Source: JACRAO01 sp964490895 (lineage in GTDB: Bacteria > Bdellovibrionota > UBA1018). From it: a stretch of DNA of 13,962 nt. The notes under the pieces are model-generated. The model was given only the letters and a program-made list of their open reading frames with translations, did no database searches and was not told the origin of the DNA. How positions within the stretch are numbered: the first letter of the stretch is position 1; each line of letters begins with the position of its first letter. The position numbers were made by a program, and so were the translations under genes. Positions 12,396 to 13,962 of this stretch are shown one piece after another. The stretch covers positions 1-13,962 of the forward strand of contig CAZBEI010000072.1 in assembly GCA_964490895.1 (NCBI GenBank), given 5' to 3'.

Positions 12396-13547
12396 ATGGG
12401 TAATTTTATACATGATGTTCTCGAAAAAATGCAAAAAGAAACAAGAAATTATAGCCTGGGAATTGAGCGAGATCTTATAAAAAACAAAATCCCCTTCGAA
12501 AAAGACCTGGCCCTCACCATCCAAGGAGTGAGGCGCTGCGGAAAATCGACCCTGCTCAAACAGATAGCAAAAAAAGAAAAAATCGAATCAAAAGCTATTT
12601 TTATTAATTTCGAAGACCCTAGACTTGCAGAATCCTTGAACCACACTCTCCTAGATACCATTGTCGAATTTCATGAAAAAAAATCAAAAGAGAATATTTT
12701 TTATTTTTTTGATGAAATTCAAAATGTAAAAAATTGGGAAAAATGGTTGCACATTGAGCTCGAAAAAAAAACCCGCTTCTTTGTGATTACTAGTTCTAAT
12801 TCGACACTCTTTAGTGGAAAAATGGGGTCTGCTCTTACAGGAAGACATTTGACTTTAGAGCTTTATCCATTTTCATTTCATGAGTATCAAAAGATAAAAC
12901 CCAATGGAACACTGGAAACTTATTTGAGTGATGGAGGCTTTCCTCGAGCCATGACTTTTGAGCAGCCTAAAACTCTGCTACGAGAATATTTTAGTGATAT
13001 CATCGAACGGGATGTGCGGAGGCATGTGGCTGCTCGATCTTCTAAAACCTTAATGCAAATTGCAAAAGCTGTTTACGAGTCGACCGGATCCGAAACAAGC
13101 TACAGAAAAATTGCGGATGTCTTTGGTACGACTCCAGATACAGTAAAAAACTACATCCATGCTTTCGAATCAGCATACCTCTGCCTTGCCTGTCCATACT
13201 TTACTTATTCTGAGAGAAAAACAGCGGTGAGACCTCGCAAGTACTACCCTATTGATCTTGGGCTTTGCGAAGCCATCATTACTCGATCTACTGCGGACGT
13301 AGGGAAAAAAATAGAGACCGCATTGTTTCATGCATTGATTAGAAAATACAAAAAGGTCTATTACTGGCGCGGCCATGGAGAAGTTGATTTTATTATCGAA
13401 ACCGAAAATGGCATACAGCCAATACAAATCACCTTAAAGGAAACACAGGAAAGGCATTATAAAGCCATCCAAGAGTTCCTAAAAGAGCACCCACATTCTC
13501 TAGAGCCTCTTTATGTTTCAAAATCAAATATCGAAAAATTTATCTAA
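12396..13547 (+). CDS. AAA ATPase with DUF4143 domain (AAA_14 type)
   Basis: A 383-residue protein of the widespread ATPase/DUF4143 family. The ATPase part holds Walker A GVRRCGKST (44-52), Walker B YFFDEIQN (103-110, D106/E107), sensor-1-like ITSSNS (131-136) and an arginine in ALTGRHL (R150). A winged-helix segment follows (about 215-260, YRKIADVFGTTPDTVKNYI). A C-terminal nuclease-fold-like part holds GHGEVDFI (327-333) and PIQITLK; the usual E-x-K is Q-I-T, so nuclease activity is doubtful. Family members are numerous and poorly understood, with links to stress or toxin-antitoxin-like genes. I chose ATG 12396: the upstream GTG at 12345 lies inside the inverted repeat and would place the promoter within the gene. 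No ribosome site precedes ATG, so the mRNA is probably leaderless. It is divergent from the KGG/DUF6036 operon. Confidence 0.88.
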   Translation: MGNFIHDVLEKMQKETRNYSLGIERDLIKNKIPFEKDLALTIQGVRRCGKSTLLKQIAKKEKIESKAIFINFEDPRLAESLNHTLLDTIVEFHEKKSKENIFYFFDEIQNVKNWEKWLHIELEKKTRFFVITSSNSTLFSGKMGSALTGRHLTLELYPFSFHEYQKIKPNGTLETYLSDGGFPRAMTFEQPKTLLREYFSDIIERDVRRHVAARSSKTLMQIAKAVYESTGSETSYRKIADVFGTTPDTVKNYIHAFESAYLCLACPYFTYSERKTAVRPRKYYPIDLGLCEAIITRSTADVGKKIETALFHALIRKYKKVYYWRGHGEVDFIIETENGIQPIQITLKETQERHYKAIQEFLKEHPHSLEPLYVSKSNIEKFI

Positions 13548-13668
13548 AAACCATATCCCACCAAGATTCCAGAAAAGCTCCCCTAGTGCAGCTAACCACT
13601 AAGAATTTAGTTGTCAGCCCAGTTTTAAAAAACGTGACTGTTCAGCCTCATTCTTCAGGCTCGGTGTA

Positions 13669-13691
13669 AAAACGGAGTCCCCTCCGCTTTT
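13669..13691 (+). terminator. Small hairpin with short T-tract, possible terminator
   Basis: AAAA precedes CGGAG (13673-13677), which pairs with CTCCG (13682-13686) around TCCC, followed by CTTTT. It has the form of a weak intrinsic terminator about 120 bases past the ATPase stop codon. Confidence 0.3.
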
Positions 13692-13832
13692 GGATGCTCG
13701 CCGGGGTGGACTTATAAAAAAAGAGATTTTCAGGCCTTACAAGTGCGTGAGTGTTCGCGCAGCATGAAAAGCTGGGAAAAAGTTTGCAAATGTTTACAAA
13801 ATTAAAAATTACTGTGTTTTTAAAATAAAATA

Positions 13833-13846
13833 ATCTGATATCAGAT
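13833..13846. promoter_or_regulatory. 14-base perfect palindrome ATCTGATATCAGAT, operator candidate
   Basis: ATCTGATATCAGAT equals its own reverse complement. It ends 12 bases before the -35 box of the last promoter, a usual place for a dimeric regulator. No known regulator can be assigned. Confidence 0.45.
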
Positions 13847-13858
13847 AAAAAAATAGGG

Positions 13859-13887
13859 TTGAAATAACATTGCCCATATCCTATACA
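13859..13887 (+). promoter_or_regulatory. Promoter of the gene at the right edge
   Basis: TTGAAA (13859-13864) and TATACA (13882-13887) are 17 bases apart, close to sigma-70 consensus. Transcription would begin near 13894, leaving a leader of about 13 bases with AGGAC/AGGCGA before ATG 13907. Confidence 0.6.
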
Positions 13888-13906
13888 ACACAACCAGGAC
13901 AGGCGA

Positions 13907-13962
13907 ATGAAAAAACAAGAAAAACAGATACATTTTCCTTTCTTTATGAAGCAGAGAAAAGA
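13907..13962 (+). CDS. N-terminus of an unidentified protein (partial, 3' end outside window)
   Basis: The frame opens at ATG 13907 and runs past the window edge; only MKKQEKQIHFPFFMKQRKR is visible. A strong promoter and a purine-rich stretch (AGGACAGGCGA) lie just upstream, so the start is well supported. Short basic N-termini of this sort occur in REP-associated tyrosine transposases, but eighteen residues are too few to decide. Confidence 0.5.
   Translation, partial: MKKQEKQIHFPFFMKQRK

Larger units (their letters stand above)
13548..13906. other. Intergenic region with GC-rich patch and AT-rich control region
   Basis: No convincing gene is seen in these 359 bases. The left part contains TTTAGTTGTCAGCCC (13603-13617), similar to TTTAGTTTATCAGCCC at 265-280, and small stems such as AGCCT/AGGCT (13634-13650). 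13640-13760 is more GC-rich than the rest. The right part is strongly AT-rich and holds a palindrome and a promoter, listed separately. Confidence 0.5.

Noticed and set aside
13648..13893. 81-residue minus-strand open frame ending RRGLRFYTEPEE
   Set aside because: It has no ribosome site, starts inside the probable promoter of the edge gene, and shows no domain. It is probably an accidental frame through the GC-rich patch.
1..13962. CRISPR array, tRNA or rRNA genes
   Set aside because: No regularly spaced direct repeats, tRNA cloverleaf with a T-loop GTTCRAN, or conserved rRNA segments were seen on either strand.

Overview
The window looks like chromosome of a Gram-negative, moderately AT-rich bacterium (roughly 40% GC by eye). 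Four proteins carry N-terminal export signals: a periplasmic-type 5'-nucleotidase, an M28 peptidase, a thioredoxin/TPR protein and a hypothetical. Gene content and style (lysine-rich proteins, PolX-like PHP protein beside Nth, thioredoxin-TPR fusion) would fit a Bdellovibrionota or other deltaproteobacterial-type genome, but no marker gene is present, so this placement is inference.

Layout. 1-142 is the basic tail of a + strand gene entering from the left. 143-408 is a convergent intergenic region with hairpins. 409-5966 is a minus-strand block, read right to left: exported M28 zinc peptidase, PolX-like HhH-PHP protein, endonuclease III (nth, overlapping the PolX-like gene by 22 bases) and an exported 5'-nucleotidase with an extra C-terminal beta-rich domain. 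The PolX-like/nth pair forms a DNA base-repair module. The PolX-like protein appears to have lost all three polymerase catalytic aspartates but keeps a complete PHP metal-binding set. From 6061 an exported thioredoxin-fold/TPR protein runs on the + strand. It faces an unknown exported protein on the minus strand (7802-8743).

8744-9065 is AT-rich and holds divergent control signals. It leads into a VapBC-type toxin-antitoxin operon (9066-9721) with nested palindromes over its promoter, followed closely by an M42-like metallopeptidase (9753-11024). A perfect 19-bp hairpin next to an AT palindrome separates this gene from a convergent two-gene operon (11188-12180): a small KGG-motif protein and a DUF6036-type nucleotidyltransferase-like protein, which resemble a toxin-antitoxin or defence pair. 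A divergent AAA ATPase of the DUF4143 type (12396-13547) follows. Its mRNA looks leaderless and its -35 lies inside an inverted repeat. The last 415 bases hold a GC-rich patch, a 14-base palindrome, a good promoter and the first codons of a new + strand gene.

The left half reads as housekeeping and envelope genes. The right half (about 8.8 kb onward) reads as an accessory zone with a VapBC pair, a nucleotidyltransferase-like pair, a DUF4143 ATPase and several short diverged intergenic repeats. The most interesting points are the polymerase-dead PolX-like protein coupled to nth, the 19-bp hairpin, and the short intergenic repeat families with 5-base indels.
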